This document shows, one piece after another, positions 17,317 to 26,880 of a stretch of 64,000 nucleotides of DNA (positions are counted from its first letter, which is position 1; each line of letters opens with the position of its first letter). The stretch is from Bacteroidaceae bacterium (GTDB lineage: Bacteria; Bacteroidota; Bacteroidia; Bacteroidales; Bacteroidaceae): the NCBI GenBank assembly GCA_017442855.1, contig JAFSPM010000030.1, forward strand, positions 1-64,000. Direction: 5' to 3'. A program made the translations under genes and the position numbers. The notes beneath the pieces are model-generated. The model saw only the letters and a list, made by a program, of their open reading frames with translations, was not told where the DNA came from and made no database searches.

Positions 17317-19506
17317 ATGTCAAAAATGAGATTTTTTGCCCTGCAAGAGTTGGCCAACAGGAAACCTGTGGAAGTGACCCTCCCGTCTGATAAGCTGAAT
17401 GACTACTATGGTACCCATGTATTTGATCAGCAGAAGATGCAGGAGTTTCTTCCCAAAGAGGCATATAAAGCTGTGCAAGATGCCATTGAGAAAGGAAAGC
17501 CTATCAGCATCGAAACGGCCGACCTGATTGCCAATGGCATGAAGAGCTGGGCAAAAACCCTCAACGTTACACACTATACCCACTGGTTCCAACCATTGAC
17601 CGACGGTACAGCTGAGAAGCATGACGGTTTTATTGATTTCGACAAAAATGGCGATGTGATAGAGCGCTTCTCAGGCAAGCTGCTTATCCAACAGGAGCCT
17701 GATGCCTCATCTTTCCCCAGTGGTGGCATACGCAACACCTTCGAAGCTCGTGGCTACACAGCTTGGGACGTTTCTTCTCCTGCCTTTGTGGTGGACGATA
17801 CGCTCTGTATTCCTACCATCTTCATCTCTTATACAGGTGAAGCTTTGGATTACAAGACTCCTTTGCTGAAAGCGTTGGCTGCTGTGGATAAAGCAGCTAC
17901 CTCTGTATGCAAGTTTTTTGACACAAAGGTTAAACGTGTACATGCCAACCTAGGTTGGGAGCAGGAGTATTTCCTAGTGGATCTCGCTTTGTATAATGCA
18001 CGCCCTGACCTTTGTCTGACGGGTCGTACACTGATGGGACACTCATCAGCTAAAGACCAACAGTTAGACGACCACTATTTCGGCTCCATCCCTGCCCGTG
18101 TCACTGCTTTCATGAAAGAAGTAGAGATTGAGTGCTACAAGTTGGGCATCCCTGTAAAGACCAGACATAACGAAGCTGCACCCAACCAGTTTGAGTTGGC
18201 TCCTATCTTTGAAAATGTCAACCTCGCCAATGACCACAACCAAGTGGTGATGGATCTGATGAAGCGCATCGCAGGTAAGCATAACTTTGCCGTGTTGCTG
18301 CACGAAAAGCCTTTCAATGGCGTAAATGGTTCAGGTAAGCACAATAACTGGTCGCTCTGCACCGATACGGGCATCAACCTGTTTGCCCCAGGTAAAAACC
18401 CACAGGGCAATATGCTGTTTCTCACCTTCCTGGTGAACGTGCTGATGATGGTTTATAAGAACCAAAATCTATTGAGGGCTTCCATCATGAGTGCCACCAA
18501 CTGCTATCGACTGGGCGCAAACGAGGCACCTCCTGTCATCTTGTCTATTTTCTTGGGCAAACAGCTGACGGCTGTATTGGATGAGTTTGTTAAACAAGAC
18601 TATAGCAGCAAAAGTGACAAGGCAGAAAACCTGACCTTGAAATTGGGTATCGACCGTATTCCTGAGATATTATTGGATACCACCGACCGTAACCGCACCT
18701 CACCCTTTGCTTTCACAGGCAACCGCTTTGAGTTCCGTGCCGTAGGTTCTTCAGCCAACAATGCAGGTGCTATGATAGCCATCAATGCTGCTATGGCCAA
18801 CCAGTTACAGGAGTTCAGGGCCACCATCGACAGTTATATGGAAGAAGGTATGAGCAAGACAGAAGCCTTGTTCCACGCACTGAAAGAGGCAATCATCGAA
18901 TCTGCTCCTATTCATTTTGAAGGTGATGGTTACTCTGAAGAATGGAAGAAGGAAGCTGCCAAGAGAGGCTTAAGTATGATCAATAACGTGCCTGAGGCCT
19001 TGATGCATTATGAGAGCAAGCAGTCGAGGGCTGTCTTGATTGGCGAACATATTTTCAACGAGACCGAATTGGCAAGTCGTCTGGAAGTAGAGTTAGAGAA
19101 ATTCACCAAGAAAGTACAGATTGAAAGCCGTGTCTTGGGCGACTTGGCCATCAACCATATTGTACCTATAGCTGTTACTTACCAAAACCGACTCTTAGAG
19201 AATGTGCGTGGCTTGCGTGAAGTGTTTGATGATGCAGAATATGAAACACAGAGTGCCGACCGCAAGGAACTGATTCGTGAAATTTCTTTCCGTATAACAG
19301 AAATCAAAAGACTGGTGAAGGAAATGACAGAGGCTCGCAAGAAAGCCAATCACATGGAGAACTACCAGGAACGTGCATTTGCTTATGAGCAAGAAGTGAA
19401 GCCTTACTTGGAGGAGATTCGTGAGCACATCGACAAACTCGAGATGGAGATTGACGATGAGATATGGCCTTTGCCAAAATATCGTGAGTTGTTGTTTACC
19501 AAATAA
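17317..19506 (+). CDS. glnN: glutamine synthetase type III
   Basis: Makes glutamine from glutamate, ammonia and ATP; the type III enzyme is the main ammonium-assimilating synthetase in Bacteroidales. The chosen start MSKMRFFALQELANRKP gives 729 aa, the usual GSIII length. An in-frame GTG at 17287 overlaps the -7 box and is rejected. Catalytic-domain marks include GWEQEYFLVD, the GSIII HNEAAPNQFELAP segment, NGSGKHNNWSL and NRTSPFAFTGNRFEFRAVGS. The long C-terminal helical region (LVKEMTEARKKANHMEN) is typical of type III and absent from types I and II. It is monocistronic, with a repeat-rich gap downstream. Confidence 0.95.
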   Translation: MSKMRFFALQELANRKPVEVTLPSDKLNDYYGTHVFDQQKMQEFLPKEAYKAVQDAIEKGKPISIETADLIANGMKSWAKTLNVTHYTHWFQPLTDGTAEKHDGFIDFDKNGDVIERFSGKLLIQQEPDASSFPSGGIRNTFEARGYTAWDVSSPAFVVDDTLCIPTIFISYTGEALDYKTPLLKALAAVDKAATSVCKFFDTKVKRVHANLGWEQEYFLVDLALYNARPDLCLTGRTLMGHSSAKDQQLDDHYFGSIPARVTAFMKEVEIECYKLGIPVKTRHNEAAPNQFELAPIFENVNLANDHNQVVMDLMKRIAGKHNFAVLLHEKPFNGVNGSGKHNNWSLCTDTGINLFAPGKNPQGNMLFLTFLVNVLMMVYKNQNLLRASIMSATNCYRLGANEAPPVILSIFLGKQLTAVLDEFVKQDYSSKSDKAENLTLKLGIDRIPEILLDTTDRNRTSPFAFTGNRFEFRAVGSSANNAGAMIAINAAMANQLQEFRATIDSYMEEGMSKTEALFHALKEAIIESAPIHFEGDGYSEEWKKEAAKRGLSMINNVPEALMHYESKQSRAVLIGEHIFNETELASRLEVELEKFTKKVQIESRVLGDLAINHIVPIAVTYQNRLLENVRGLREVFDDAEYETQSADRKELIREISFRITEIKRLVKEMTEARKKANHMENYQERAFAYEQEVKPYLEEIREHIDKLEMEIDDEIWPLPKYRELLFTK

Positions 19507-19509
19507 TAA

Positions 19510-19680
19510 TACCCCTCCCCCCTTCGGGTACCTCCCCTAATCAGGGGAGGAATTATTTATAGCCCTTGAGTTGCTCCCCTGATTAGGGGATTGCAGGAGG
19601 TAAGCAGGAAACTTTCACTATTTATAGTCCTTGAGTTGCTCCCCTGATTAGGGGAGCTGTCACGAAGAGACTGAGGGGTA
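19510..19680. repeat. repeat module between convergent genes
   Basis: A compact module with 8-bp terminal inverted repeats (TACCCCTC at 19510-19517, GAGGGGTA at 19673-19680). It holds a perfect hairpin (CCTCCCCT AATC AGGGGAGG, 19531-19550) and two direct copies, 65 nt apart, of a 36-nt unit that begins ATTTATAG and ends in CTGATTAGGGGA (19555-19590 and 19620-19655, one mismatch). Related C-run/G-run hairpin sequence occurs at 49140-49178. It has no coding capacity. It looks like a small non-autonomous dispersed element, possibly doubling as a terminator for glnN and crp. Confidence 0.6.
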
Positions 19681-19698
19681 CTCAAGTGGGATTATTTT

Positions 19699-20400
19699 TT
19701 ATCCGATTTTAGAGATCTTCTTTAATTTTTCCTCATCGATAATCTTGATCTTGCGCCCATCAATGGCAATCAGTTTTTCCGAAGCGAATTGCGACAAGGT
19801 ACGGATAGCGTTCGAGGTAGTCATATTCGAAAGGTTGGCCAAATCCTCACGCGAAAGATATATACTCAGCGTAGAGTTGTCTTCTTCCAACCCATAGCTC
19901 TCCTTCAGGAACAATAGTGATTCAGCCAATCGGCCACGAATATGCTTTTGCGTCAGGTTCACTGTGCGACGATCGGCCACACCCAATGAAGCCGACAGGT
20001 TGCGGATAAAAAAACAAGCCAGACGGATATTCTCTTTCACCAGTTCATCAATGAGCGACAAAGGTATCAGACATACTACAGAAGACTCAACGGCAGCGGC
20101 AGCATTGACATAGGTCTCGTTGGCAAAGAAGGCACGGAAACCAAAGTACTCTACGGGCTTGATCATACGCACAATCTGACTTCTACCACCTACACCTTCC
20201 CTAAACACTTTCACCTTGCCCTTCAGTAAGCAGTACAGGTGAGTGGGCGTTTCATCTTCACTATGCACAATTTCGTTCTTCTTATATGTCTGGAGCGTAA
20301 AACTACCAGCCAAACGTTCACGTTGTTCAAGAGTCAATGGTGCCCAAAGATCCGAAATCATCTCAGGGATATTAAAATCCGAAATATTAATCTTCACCAT
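19699..20400 (-). CDS. Crp/Fnr family transcriptional regulator
   Basis: A 233-aa regulator. The N-terminal cyclic-nucleotide-type beta-roll (about 20-130; HLYCLLKGKVKVFREG, PVEYFGFRAFF) joins through a long helix to a winged HTH (about 150-225; LSREDLANLSNMTTSNAIRT). There is no Cys cluster for an Fnr iron-sulfur centre, so it is more Crp-like; the ligand is unknown. It lies 4 nt downstream of trxB and is probably the last gene of the ftsK-lolA-trxB-crp run, which hints at redox or general metabolic control. Confidence 0.88.
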   Translation of the reverse strand: MVKINISDFNIPEMISDLWAPLTLEQRERLAGSFTLQTYKKNEIVHSEDETPTHLYCLLKGKVKVFREGVGGRSQIVRMIKPVEYFGFRAFFANETYVNAAAAVESSVVCLIPLSLIDELVKENIRLACFFIRNLSASLGVADRRTVNLTQKHIRGRLAESLLFLKESYGLEEDNSTLSIYLSREDLANLSNMTTSNAIRTLSQFASEKLIAIDGRKIKIIDEEKLKKISKIG

Positions 20401-20404
20401 TGTC

Positions 20405-21343
20405 TTATCCGTTTAGTAAGAATCTTTCTGCTTCGATAGCCGCCTTACAACCACTACCCGCAGCTGTAATAGCCTGACGATAATGGGGATCTGCCACATC
20501 ACCAGCCGCAAACACACCAGGAACATTGGTTCTCGGACTGCTTCCCTCGGTCACGATATAACCCGCTTCATCGGTCTGCACATACTCTTTGAAGATGTCT
20601 GAGCTGGGCTTATGACCAATAGCCAGGAAGAAGCCGTCGATAGGCAGGTCATAATGACGCTCATCAGCCTCACCCCTACGATGTACCAAGTGCACACCTT
20701 CCACACCGTTGTCACCAAAGAGTCCTTCGGCATTGTGTTCAAAGAGCACCTCGATCTTCGGATGGTTCATCACACGCTCCTGCATAATCTTCGAAGCACG
20801 GAGGAAAGGTTTGCGTACTACCAGATACACCTTAGCAGCCAAGCCAGCCAGATAGGTAGCCTCCTCGCAGGCGGTATCGCCACCACCTACCACAGCTACC
20901 ACTTTCTTACGATAGAAGAAACCATCACAAGTGGCACAAGCACTCACACCCATGCCTGCATATTTCTTTTCATCCTCCAAGCCCAAATACTTGGCAGCTG
21001 CACCCGTAGCAATTATCAATGCCTCTGCCTCAATCACCTTTTCGTCGTCAATGGTAATCTTAAACGGACGCTGGCCTAAATCGGCCTTAGTAGCCACACC
21101 TTGACGAAGATCTGCGCCAAAGCGTTCGGCTTGCTGACGCAAGTCTTCCATCAGCTGGTTGCCATCCACCCCTTGAGGATACCCTGGAAAATTCTCAACT
21201 TCTGTTGTTGTCGTCAGCTGACCTCCAGGTTGCAAACCTGCATACAACACGGGCTGAAGGTTGGCACGCGATGCATAGATAGCAGCTGTATAGCCTGCCG
21301 GACCCGAACCGATAATCAGCAATCTTACTTTTTCTGTTTCCAT
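20405..21343 (-). CDS. trxB: thioredoxin-disulfide reductase
   Basis: An NADPH-dependent flavoenzyme that reduces thioredoxin in the cytosol, 312 aa. The FAD-binding GSGPAG lies at 12-17, the redox-active CATC pair at Cys136/Cys139 is followed by DG, the NADPH-binding VGGGDTACEEA lies near 154, and the C-terminal FAD motif is GVFAAGDV. Its position behind ftsK and a lolA-like gene is common in Bacteroidales. Confidence 0.95.
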   Translation of the reverse strand: METEKVRLLIIGSGPAGYTAAIYASRANLQPVLYAGLQPGGQLTTTTEVENFPGYPQGVDGNQLMEDLRQQAERFGADLRQGVATKADLGQRPFKITIDDEKVIEAEALIIATGAAAKYLGLEDEKKYAGMGVSACATCDGFFYRKKVVAVVGGGDTACEEATYLAGLAAKVYLVVRKPFLRASKIMQERVMNHPKIEVLFEHNAEGLFGDNGVEGVHLVHRRGEADERHYDLPIDGFFLAIGHKPSSDIFKEYVQTDEAGYIVTEGSSPRTNVPGVFAAGDVADPHYRQAITAAGSGCKAAIEAERFLLNG

Positions 21344-21364
21344 ATCTTTTTGTTTTTAATTTCT

Positions 21365-21997
21365 TCACCTCAGGTCGATGACCTCTATACCAGGGTACTG
21401 ACTCTTGTCAAACACAAAAGCAGTAGCAGGAAGAGGACGTTTTTTTACTTCAAACTTATTAATATCTATCACCACCACATCCAAACCGCCACGACTCGCC
21501 ATACTCAACCTAACGGGGTAGAGTTCCTTCTGATGTATCAACAGCACGATGCTCTGCATCTCCTCGCGAGGGATGGTGGTTGTCATAATCACCTTCCTTA
21601 CATCAGACACACCCGTCTCGCCAAATTTCAGTTCGTAGCCTTGCTGATAAAGCGATATCCATGCGTAGGGGTTCAGTGCCTGCAACTCTTCGTCAGTAGG
21701 TTCAGACACATTCACCTCCTCGTTTTCCTCCACCAAAGTCCACTGCGTCTTGCCATCAAACCATGTCTTCATACCTGGTGTGTCCAACACAAATTGCTTG
21801 CCCTGCACAGAGATATGTCCTTGCGATTGTTGATCATCCATATACACTGTAAAGTCTATCTCCACACGCCCCTCGGCAAAGGCCTTTTGCAACACCTCAT
21901 CCAACAACTCCTTAGGCGTCTGAGCCATTGAAAACTGAAAGTTGAACATTGAAAATAGGAACATAAAGAGAGCTGTACTTAATAAGTGCCTACGCAT
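21365..21997 (-). CDS. lolA: LolA-like outer-membrane lipoprotein carrier
   Basis: A periplasmic carrier of the LolA fold, which ferries lipoproteins from the inner to the outer membrane. The start MRRHLLSTALFMFLFSMF gives a clean signal peptide ending FSMAQ and a protein of 210 aa. An in-frame ATG at 22039 would add 14 polar residues in front. Family marks are the single-domain beta-sheet pattern with FVLDTPGMKTWFDGKTQWTL (the typical 'W-D-G' segment) and a late MASRGGLDVVVIDI strand. It is encoded immediately after ftsK, the standard Bacteroidetes order. Confidence 0.8.
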   Translation of the reverse strand: MRRHLLSTALFMFLFSMFNFQFSMAQTPKELLDEVLQKAFAEGRVEIDFTVYMDDQQSQGHISVQGKQFVLDTPGMKTWFDGKTQWTLVEENEEVNVSEPTDEELQALNPYAWISLYQQGYELKFGETGVSDVRKVIMTTTIPREEMQSIVLLIHQKELYPVRLSMASRGGLDVVVIDINKFEVKKRPLPATAFVFDKSQYPGIEVIDLR

Positions 21998-22042
21998 CCC
22001 TTCCCCTACAGTTTTTTCACCCATTCGCTTCATCTTCAATTA

Positions 22043-24511
22043 TCAATTCTTGAAATTGGCCAATTTCTCCTCCAACGCCATTTCGTCCACACACAGCACA
22101 TCACGCGGCTTACTGCCCATAGCAGGACCCACGATGCCCGCTTTCTCTAACTGGTCCATCAATCGTCCGGCACGATTATAACCTATAGAGAACTTACGTT
22201 GTATCAACGACGTTGACCCTTGCTGATGAATCACCAACAAACGGGCAGCATCCTCGAACAGAGAGTCGAGCTTATCCATATCCACATCGGCACCACCACC
22301 TTCTGAGTCGGTATCATCCGCCACCTCTGGCAGGTAGAACGGCGTGGTATAGCCTTGTTGCTCGGCAATAAACTTCACAATATTCTCTATCTCAGGCGTA
22401 TCGATAAATGCACACTGTACACGCACTGGGTCGTTGCCTTGCAGGAACAGCATATCACCCTTACCAATCAACTGGTTGGCACCCGGACGATCAAGGATGG
22501 TACGCGAGTCGATCATCGCAGCCACACGGAAAGCTATACGAGCAGGGAAGTTCGCCTTGATGGTACCAGTGATGATGTTCGTAGTAGGACGCTGGGTAGC
22601 GATAATCATGTGAATACCCACAGCACGAGCCAACTGTGCGATACGTGCAATAGGCAACTCCACTTCCTTACCAGCCGTCATGATCAAGTCACCAAACTCA
22701 TCAATCACCACCACGATATACGGCAAGAAACGATGTCCATGGTTAGGATTCAGACGGCGACTATTGAATCGTTCGTTATATTCCTTAATATTGCGCACCT
22801 TGGCCATCTTCAGCAAGTCGTAGCGGGCATCCATCTCAGCACACAACGAGTTAAGCGTACGCACTACTTTCTTCACATCCGTCACCACAGGCTCCTTGGC
22901 ATCTTCCAGTTGTGCCAGGAAATGATGGTCAAGCTCGCTATACACGCTAAACTCCACTTTCTTTGGATCCACCAGCACCAATTTCAGCTCAGCAGGATGC
23001 TTCTTATACAGCAACGAGGCAATCATGGCATTCAAGCCCACCGACTTACCCTGACCTGTGGCACCGGCTACCAACATGTGCGGCATCTTGGCCAAGTCAA
23101 TCACAAATGGTTCGTTGCTAATGGTCTTACCCAGCACCATCGGCAGGTCGGCCTTGCTCTCCTGAAACGCCTTGCTACCCACTACACTCTGGCCAGACAC
23201 CACCCTTGGCGTCTTATTAGGCACCTCAATACCGATGGTACCCTTACCTGGGATAGGAGCAATGATACGGATACCCAATGCAGCCAACTGCAAAGCGATG
23301 TCATCTTCCAGATTGCGCACCTTGGCGATACGAATACCTTCGGCCAATGTCAACTCATACAGTGTGATAGTAGGACCTACTGTAGCCGTAATGGTCTTTA
23401 TCTCAATGCCAAAGCTACGCAACACCTCCACGATGCGGTTCTTGTTCTCTTGCTGTTCCTCCATATCCACACTTGGACCGTCATTGTCGAAGTGCTTCAT
23501 CAAGTCCAGTGTTGGGAACTTATAGTGAGACAAGTCTAACCTTGGATTATAAGGCTCCAGCTCTACCATCTCCTCGTCTTCAGGCACATCCACATCAAAA
23601 TCAGGGTCTGAGCCATCCTCCTTTTCAACCTCGGTCTCATCATCAGGCTCCTCCATAAACAATTCCATATCATCTTCACGAGTGGCCTCAGCAGCTGGGT
23701 TCAGTACCACAAAGCTGTCATCATCAGGGCCACCCAGGTCTATTTCTGCTGGCTTCGTATCTTCCACCACCTTATCTGTCAGGTCAACAGTCATAGGCTG
23801 TTCCTCTTCAGTTGGAATACTTTCTGCCTCATCCGCAAGTTTCTCTTTCTTTCTACGTTTCAGATAACCGAAGCCCAACAGTTTACGTAACCAGATGATG
23901 GTTTGCGTACTGAGATAAGCCAACAGACATACGGCGGTAAAGAACAAAATCATCAGTACCCCAGGCACACCCACCTGGCTCTCCAGCCAACTGTTCACAT
24001 TAAAGCCGTGCAAGCCACCCAGATAGAAGAATGTGTCCTCGTACATACCTTTGAACATGAAGCCAAAGAATACCGAGAACCACACCATCAGTAGTGCACA
24101 CCCAATGAACCATTTCCACAGTCTTACCTTCACCACGCGCATCAGTTTCAAACCCATCACGAGGAAGAAGATGACCATAAAGAGCGATGGTGCACCAAAT
24201 TGTTGGTTAATGAAGTAGTCGGCCAACTGCGCCCCACGAATGGCACCCATATTCTGCACATCCCCCTCACCCGCCAGTAGCTGTTCAGAGGTATTATTGT
24301 CAATCACACTTTGGTCAGCTGCACCATAGAGGAAGAACGAACCAAATGACACAAGGGCAAATGCAGCCATCAGCGCAACAGCCAGTCCCAGAATGAAATG
24401 CAAGGTCTCACTCTTTAGAAAAGCCTTGATAGCGCCCACTTTTCCAAGCGGTTGCTCTTGCTGTATCTTGCTCTTAGCTTTCTTATTATCTTTGTTTTCT
24501 GCTTTCATCAC
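22043..24511 (-). CDS. ftsK: DNA translocase FtsK
   Basis: An 822-aa septal DNA pump that clears and sorts chromosome ends at division. Four membrane segments occupy the first ~210 residues. An acidic linker (about 240-330, many Asp/Glu) joins them to the motor. The RecA-like motor has Walker A GATGQGKSVG and Walker B YIVVVIDEFGDL. The winged-helix gamma domain at the end (RKFSIGYNRAGRLMDQLEKA, GSKPRDVL) reads chromosome polarity sequences. It is the first gene of the ftsK-lolA-trxB-crp run. Confidence 0.95.
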   Translation of the reverse strand: MMKAENKDNKKAKSKIQQEQPLGKVGAIKAFLKSETLHFILGLAVALMAAFALVSFGSFFLYGAADQSVIDNNTSEQLLAGEGDVQNMGAIRGAQLADYFINQQFGAPSLFMVIFFLVMGLKLMRVVKVRLWKWFIGCALLMVWFSVFFGFMFKGMYEDTFFYLGGLHGFNVNSWLESQVGVPGVLMILFFTAVCLLAYLSTQTIIWLRKLLGFGYLKRRKKEKLADEAESIPTEEEQPMTVDLTDKVVEDTKPAEIDLGGPDDDSFVVLNPAAEATREDDMELFMEEPDDETEVEKEDGSDPDFDVDVPEDEEMVELEPYNPRLDLSHYKFPTLDLMKHFDNDGPSVDMEEQQENKNRIVEVLRSFGIEIKTITATVGPTITLYELTLAEGIRIAKVRNLEDDIALQLAALGIRIIAPIPGKGTIGIEVPNKTPRVVSGQSVVGSKAFQESKADLPMVLGKTISNEPFVIDLAKMPHMLVAGATGQGKSVGLNAMIASLLYKKHPAELKLVLVDPKKVEFSVYSELDHHFLAQLEDAKEPVVTDVKKVVRTLNSLCAEMDARYDLLKMAKVRNIKEYNERFNSRRLNPNHGHRFLPYIVVVIDEFGDLIMTAGKEVELPIARIAQLARAVGIHMIIATQRPTTNIITGTIKANFPARIAFRVAAMIDSRTILDRPGANQLIGKGDMLFLQGNDPVRVQCAFIDTPEIENIVKFIAEQQGYTTPFYLPEVADDTDSEGGGADVDMDKLDSLFEDAARLLVIHQQGSTSLIQRKFSIGYNRAGRLMDQLEKAGIVGPAMGSKPRDVLCVDEMALEEKLANFKN

Positions 24512-24659
24512 AAGTCTTTATCGTTTCTTTGAATTTGTAAATTTAGAAACATTTTGTCAAATCACAAAACAATTACCCCAAAATCTTGTTTTACAACACT
24601 ATCCTAAAACATTAATAATGCCTTGGATTAAATAAACCCAAATGGTTTTCCACGACAGC

Positions 24660-25214
24660 TTACTTATAATCACTCCCATCGTCAGCAGCTATAAAAGGCT
24701 GAGTCTCTTGCTCCCCATACATTTTTACACGTTTATCCTGTAGGAATATCTCATTGAGTGTATAAGCCAAAGAATCCAATGTTGCTTCACGCTTTGCAGA
24801 CTTCAGTTCACATTCCCAGATGGTGATGCAGTTCCACCCCATTGCATTCAGTTGGTGCTTTACCTCCAAATCCCGCTCTTGGTTCCTCTTTATTTTTTTC
24901 ACCCAAAACTCAGTGTTCGTCTTAGGAATCTTACAACATGCAGAATTATTTATTCTCCAATCACCATTATCCATTTCAGGCAAAGTCACATTGTGACCAT
25001 GCCAGAAACAACCATTGATAAATATACAAGTCTTATATTTGCGAAGCACCAGGTCAGGATGCCCAGGCAACCGCTTATGATTGAGTCGATATCTGAAACC
25101 CCTACTCCACAACCCACGCCTTACAATCATTTCTGGCTTGGTGTCTTTAGCATGGATAGCAGCCATGTTAGCGTGTCGCTGCTGTGGAGATAATTTATCC
25201 ATAGGCAAATTCAC
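24660..25214 (-). CDS. vsr: very short patch repair (Vsr) endonuclease
   Basis: A 184-aa mismatch endonuclease that nicks next to T:G mismatches arising from deaminated 5-methylcytosine. Family marks run in order: AAIHAKDTKPEMIVRRGLWS, GFRYRL, LPGHPDLVL with the catalytic Asp, INGCFWHGH with zinc-site Cys/His, and PKTNTEFWVKKI. Vsr genes normally sit beside a cytosine methyltransferase; none is visible in this window, so the enzyme may be an orphan left by loss of a restriction-modification system. Its start overlaps the stop of the upstream fragment by 4 nt, as if part of a former operon. Confidence 0.9.
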   Translation of the reverse strand: MNLPMDKLSPQQRHANMAAIHAKDTKPEMIVRRGLWSRGFRYRLNHKRLPGHPDLVLRKYKTCIFINGCFWHGHNVTLPEMDNGDWRINNSACCKIPKTNTEFWVKKIKRNQERDLEVKHQLNAMGWNCITIWECELKSAKREATLDSLAYTLNEIFLQDKRVKMYGEQETQPFIAADDGSDYK

Positions 25215-25567
25215 AATCTATAATCCATCAGTTCCTTCCCTGTAGGATAGATGGGCGCCCCTTCAACAAAACTATTGTCAAAAATACGATGAGTAGAGAT
25301 TAACCTGTTGATGTCAAAATGCCCTATTGACACTTCTTCGTCAAAACGGAAAACGAAATAGTCACCCTTGGGCTCTCTTGGATAAAGGGCATTACGCATT
25401 CTTTCCTCACTCATCTCTGCATAATCATGGATACGGAATACATGATATTTATTCTCTTGCTCGTGTCCCTCTTCATAAAGGATAGCGAATTTTGGCCGCA
25501 TCTTCCTGATTCTGGTCTTTGGCATTGAGCCCTGACGATCAGGGGCAAGTCGCACGTTGTAAATCAA
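25211..25567 (-). pseudogene. C-terminal fragment of an unrecognised protein
   Basis: An open frame of 118 aa from a TTG at 25567; the frame is open a little further, to a stop near 25597, without any ATG, so the true N-terminus is missing. The text (YNVRLAPDRQGSMPKTRIRK, then GDYFVFRFDEEVSIGHFDIN) is protein-like and ends in an ATGA overlap with vsr. I do not recognise the family. The context suggests the tail of a restriction-associated protein whose front was deleted and replaced by the fragment upstream. Confidence 0.5.
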
Positions 25568-25590
25568 CGTACCACTATCGTTCTTGCCTG

Positions 25591-25710
25591 TTATTTACAC
25601 ACATACTGCACGCTCACTTTCTTGTCAACTTCCTGCAAGACATAGATGTCCTTCAGGACCTTCTCTACAAGGCGGCTATCGTACTGGTGTTCTTCAAACA
25701 GAATGTACAT
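25591..25710 (-). pseudogene. N-terminal fragment, restriction-enzyme-like
   Basis: A 39-aa reading frame starting at an ATG that overlaps the yhcG stop codon (TAATG). It begins MYILFEEHQYDSRLVEKVL and breaks off at VSVQYVCK. The pattern recalls the start of LlaJI-family restriction endonucleases, which continue past '-QYVG-' for several hundred residues; this is recollection, not a match I could test. The break is followed within a few bases by the unrelated 118-aa tail, so a deletion probably joined two genes. Confidence 0.4.
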
Positions 25711-26873
25711 TATACCTTATCGTTTTGAAGTCTGAAAAACTCCTTTTGCTGCTCTATTTCTCTACGCAGTTCCTCTTGCGTAGGCATATAAGTCAGGTAT
25801 TTTGCAGCATAGAGTTGGTCGCTACCATTCAATACAGAATAATGGGCCACATCCTCATCTGTTTCCGCACAGAGCAAAATACCGATAGTTGGATTATGAC
25901 CTTTTGGACGCATTAAGTCATCATACATCTTAACATACATGTCCATCTGTACCACATCCTGATATCTCAGTTTAGTTGTTTTCAGGTCTATCAATACAAA
26001 TGTAATTATAAAACACGAGATCAATGTAATAATCCTCTTTCTCCGTATGGATATGTTTCTGTCTGTCAACGAAAGCAAATCCCTTGCCCAATTCCATCAG
26101 AAAGGGTATCAAGTGGTCTATAATACTCTGCTCCAAATCACTCTCCGTATAGTCCGTATTGTTCTTGGATCCCAGAAACTCAGCCACCACAGGGTTCTTC
26201 ATGTATTCCAACTTATCTTGAAGTGGTGCAGTTAGTTTCTGCATTTCGTCATGCACAGCCTCCTTGTCTTGTGAGCGAAGCAGACGATGATAGTACTGAC
26301 TGCTCACGTTACGCTGGAGCGTACGAGTACTCCACTTTTCACGAGTCGCCTCTTGTTCATACCAGCCGCGAGCCTCCTTGCTGCTTTCCTGCAGAATGAT
26401 ACGATAATGTGTCCAAGAAAGTCTGATTGGAGATTGTGCAGTCAACGATTGCAAAATTAGAGTCATTGAGGATTGTGAACTCGTTGCGTTCACAATCTCC
26501 AAACTTTCAAATTTTTCCGTCAGTGATGGGACTATTTCTGATTTTCCACTCATTGCGTGGAAAAAGTCTGAATGCTTCAAGTAAAAATCAACAAAATGAT
26601 GAAGATTCCTTTTTATAAAGCCCTCACCATACTTCTTTGTCAATCTTTTACCCAAATTCTCAATTACCTGCTCACCATACTCTGCACGTTTGTCCTTCAG
26701 TACCTCATGTTGGATACGCATACCCAATAGTTCCGTTTGATCAGCGTCTCATTTACTGCGCGATAAGCCGCAACCTGTGCTTGTTCAATAATGGTACAAG
26801 CATCTTGATAAAGAACATCATAGTTGGAATTCTCTACCAACGAACCTTGCTTTTTTATAATATCCTCGCTCAT
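25710..26873 (-). pseudogene. yhcG: YhcG (DUF1016) nuclease, two frameshifts
   Basis: A broken gene for a DUF1016/YhcG protein, a PD-(D/E)XK-type nuclease family. Three consecutive frames carry it. The first starts at 26873 (MSEDIIKKQGSLVENS) and shifts near 26728, where LIKRN should run into LGMRIQHEVLKDKRAEYGEQ. The second covers 26727 to about 25990 and includes LSWTHYRIILQES and the active-site region DYYIDLVFYNY. The third resumes as FVLIDLKTTKLRYQDVVQMD and ends at 25710. The second break removes the few residues normally between YNY and FVLID. The catalytic D and DLK are thus in different frames, so no active enzyme is expected unless ribosomes shift. Confidence 0.85.
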
Positions 26874-26880
26874 TTCTCTA

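Noticed and set aside
17287..17317. Upstream start of glutamine synthetase at 17287
   Set aside because: The codon is a GTG overlapping the -7 box; the ATG at 17317 gives the normal 729-aa length.
22355..23539. 394-aa antisense reading frame across ftsK
   Set aside because: Shadow of ftsK; low-complexity His/Gln/Thr-rich text without motifs, no promoter.
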